NCBI RefSeq assembly: GCF_003259505.1
Contig: NZ_QLLK01000015.1
Coordinates: 1 to 64,000 of the forward strand
Origin: Algoriphagus yeomjeoni
Lineage (GTDB): Bacteria > Bacteroidota > Bacteroidia > Cytophagales > Cyclobacteriaceae
Direction: 5' to 3'
Length of the DNA: 64,000 bases
The notes beneath the pieces are model-generated. The model worked only from the letters and a program-made list of their open reading frames with translations, did not search any database and had not been told where the DNA came from. Both the position numbers and the translations under genes were made by a program. Every line of letters starts with the position of its first letter. The first letter of the stretch is position 1. Below, in pieces: positions 62,950 through 64,000 of this stretch.

Positions 62950-63105
62950 ATGCCCATAGAAATCAGAGAACTAATCATTCGTACCACTGTAGATGCAGCT
63001 GAAAGCAAGCCTACGGGTAAGGGAAACAAACTTCCGGATACAGGTGCTGTCATGGACGGAATTCGAGAATTAAGCCGATTAATTAAAGAAAAAAACGAAC
63101 GCTAA
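62950..63105 (+). CDS. DUF5908-like small eCIS protein, 51 residues
   Basis: ATG at 62950, 4 nt after tube 2, opens a 51-residue frame: PIEIRELIIRTTVD, a linker of Lys, Gly and Pro, then the helix MDGIRELSRLIKEKNER. This short family (DUF5908) is a standard member of eCIS and related tail gene sets between tube and LysM genes. Its exact place in the particle is uncertain; a small baseplate or adaptor peptide is likely. Confidence 0.82.
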   Translation: MPIEIRELIIRTTVDAAESKPTGKGNKLPDTGAVMDGIRELSRLIKEKNER

Positions 63106-63116
63106 AACTTAGCTAA

Positions 63117-63908
63117 ATGTCACTTTTAGATATTTTCTCTCAAAAAGGAGGCTTAGAAAAGCTGAAAATCACAGCTTTCAAGGACGAAAACTACAATGAG
63201 TCAACAGCGACTTATGTGGTGATGTATAACCCTACAACTTTCAGCCAGGAGTTCAAGTCCAAATGGATTCCAGAAGAAGGACCTTCCGACGGGAAACAAT
63301 ATCAATTCAGGACATTGGAATCTGATTCTGTCTCCTTTGAGTTTCTTTTCGATGCCAGTGCAGCTTCCCCGCCCAGTGAAGACAAATCCGGTGATACTAA
63401 TCTCGATTACCTAGGTGATGACAAGCCAAATCTGGAAAGTATCTCCGGCAATAAAATCTCTGCCATTGAACTTATCAATCAAGATAGACATGTGGATCGT
63501 GCTATTCAGAAATTCTTGGATATAACCCAAAACATCCAATCAGATACACACAAACCAAACTATTTGCAAATTAACTGGGGAGCCTATCAATTCCGGGGAG
63601 TTTTGGCTTCAGCTACGATTAATTACAAGCTTTTCAATAGCTCAGGCTTACCAATTAGAGCTACTGTTACTGCTAATTTTGACCAGTCGCTTTCCCGACA
63701 GGAACAAGCAGCAACTACCGCCCGGACTTCACCTGATCTTACTCATGAGCGAATTGTCAAAGCTGGCGACACCTTGCTTTTGATGTGCCAAAGAATTTAT
63801 GGAACGCAGGAGTATTATCTGGAAGTAGCTCGCGCCAACCAATTAGGGAATTTCAGAAAGCTCACTCCGGGCCAGAAACTCATTTTTCCACCTCTAGCAA
63901 AAAACTGA
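63117..63908 (+). CDS. eCIS baseplate protein with LysM domain (Afp7/Pvc7-like)
   Basis: The 263-residue product has an N-terminal CIS tube-adaptor domain (MYNPTTFSQEFKSKWIPEEG, then LQINWGAYQFRGVLASATIN near residue 145) and a C-terminal LysM domain, residues about 208-258 (ERIVKAGDTLLLMCQRIYGT, NFRKLTPGQKLIFPP). In Afp, PVC and phage T4 (gp53) this protein joins tube and baseplate hub. A loop rich in Ser, Asp and Pro (ASPPSEDKSGDTN) sits mid-protein. The VgrG-like gene follows 1 nt downstream. Confidence 0.93.
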   Translation: MSLLDIFSQKGGLEKLKITAFKDENYNESTATYVVMYNPTTFSQEFKSKWIPEEGPSDGKQYQFRTLESDSVSFEFLFDASAASPPSEDKSGDTNLDYLGDDKPNLESISGNKISAIELINQDRHVDRAIQKFLDITQNIQSDTHKPNYLQINWGAYQFRGVLASATINYKLFNSSGLPIRATVTANFDQSLSRQEQAATTARTSPDLTHERIVKAGDTLLLMCQRIYGTQEYYLEVARANQLGNFRKLTPGQKLIFPPLAKN

Positions 63909-63909
63909 T

Positions 63910-64000
63910 ATGCCTTTAGTGCCAATAGCAACTCAAACACAACTCGACCTTGCCACCTATAAAGTGTATTCCAATGGGGAGGAGCTACCACCATCAGTGG
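63910..64000 (+). CDS. VgrG-like spike protein (cut by the right edge)
   Basis: ATG at 63910 opens a frame of 30 visible codons (PLVPIATQTQLDLATYKVY, then SNGEELPP). The start, the 1-nt gap from the LysM gene and the residue pattern fit the N-terminus of eCIS VgrG-like spike proteins (Afp8/Pvc8), in which a domain like this opens the gp27/gp5 hub. The identification rests on context more than on length. Confidence 0.7.
   Translation, partial: MPLVPIATQTQLDLATYKVYSNGEELPPSV

Noticed and set aside
57017..63908. Possibility that the sheath and tube genes belong to a prophage
   Set aside because: Duplicate sheaths and tubes, DUF4255, DUF5908 and the LysM-VgrG order fit eCIS; no integrase, capsid, terminase, portal or lysis gene and no attachment-site repeats are visible.
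1..64000. rRNA, tRNA, CRISPR arrays, insertion sequences
   Set aside because: I looked for conserved rRNA segments, cloverleaf-like stretches, regularly spaced short repeats and transposase motifs and saw none.

Overview
The window looks like a chromosomal piece of a marine or aquatic Bacteroidota, most likely the Cyclobacteriaceae (Algoriphagus-like). This rests on SusC/SusD and TonB-receptor/lipoprotein pairs, lipoproteins with Bacteroidota-style lipoboxes, DUF3127, DUF6702, a Wzi-type barrel, near absence of Shine-Dalgarno sites, and -7 elements of the TAnnTTTG type. The genus is inference from general gene content. I see no rRNA, tRNA, CRISPR array, insertion sequence or integrase.

Layout. 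1-2223: the N-terminal part of a large secreted repeat protein (adhesin-like), running off the left edge. 2.6-12.4 kb: housekeeping and accessory genes: aldehyde dehydrogenase, lipoprotein esterase, ECF sigma factor with a small partner, DUF3127 protein, purKE, a membrane-anchored MutS-like ATPase, and an iodotyrosine deiodinase homologue. 12.5-17.4 kb: a compact locus with a type III polyketide synthase, a methyltransferase and a MscS channel on one strand, a divergent UbiA prenyltransferase, and a convergent FAD oxidoreductase; together these suggest a prenylated, methylated phenolic lipid or quinone. 17.5-24.8 kb: secreted metzincin, Fur regulator, fasciclin protein, RlmH, transglutaminase-like protein, SlyD. 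24.8-28.9 kb: surface polysaccharide genes (Wzi barrel, lipoprotein, UDP-GlcNAc 2-epimerase) and a DUF985 cupin. 28.9-33.2 kb: a beta-helix lipoprotein and TonB-dependent receptor separated by a strong RNA hairpin. 33.3-41.4 kb: MoxR ATPase, pseudouridine synthase, M20 amidohydrolase, a Cys-rich small ORF, NIPSNAP protein, M1 aminopeptidase, HupE/UreJ protein, DUF6702. 41.6-46.2 kb: a SusC/SusD pair without neighbouring enzymes. 46.7-55.3 kb: 2H phosphoesterase, universal stress protein, methyltransferase, MsbA-like ABC exporter, coiled-coil membrane protein, LolC/E-like permease, RbfA, multipass membrane protein.

From 57.0 kb to the right edge lies the beginning of an extracellular contractile injection system (eCIS; phage-tail-like, of the Afp/PVC/MAC/AlgoCIS group): DUF4255 tube-terminator protein, an unassigned beta-rich protein, two sheath paralogues, two tube paralogues, a DUF5908 peptide, a LysM baseplate protein and the first codons of a VgrG-like spike. 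The first sheath carries a domain of about 100 residues that the second lacks. Baseplate, ATPase and effectors should lie to the right of the window.

Gene-level architecture: four convergent gene pairs share one palindromic TTAA double stop, while most other convergent junctions carry hairpins that can act in one or both directions. Several genes appear to start at TTG. GC-rich palindromic elements recur at 20.1-20.2 kb and 34.5 kb.
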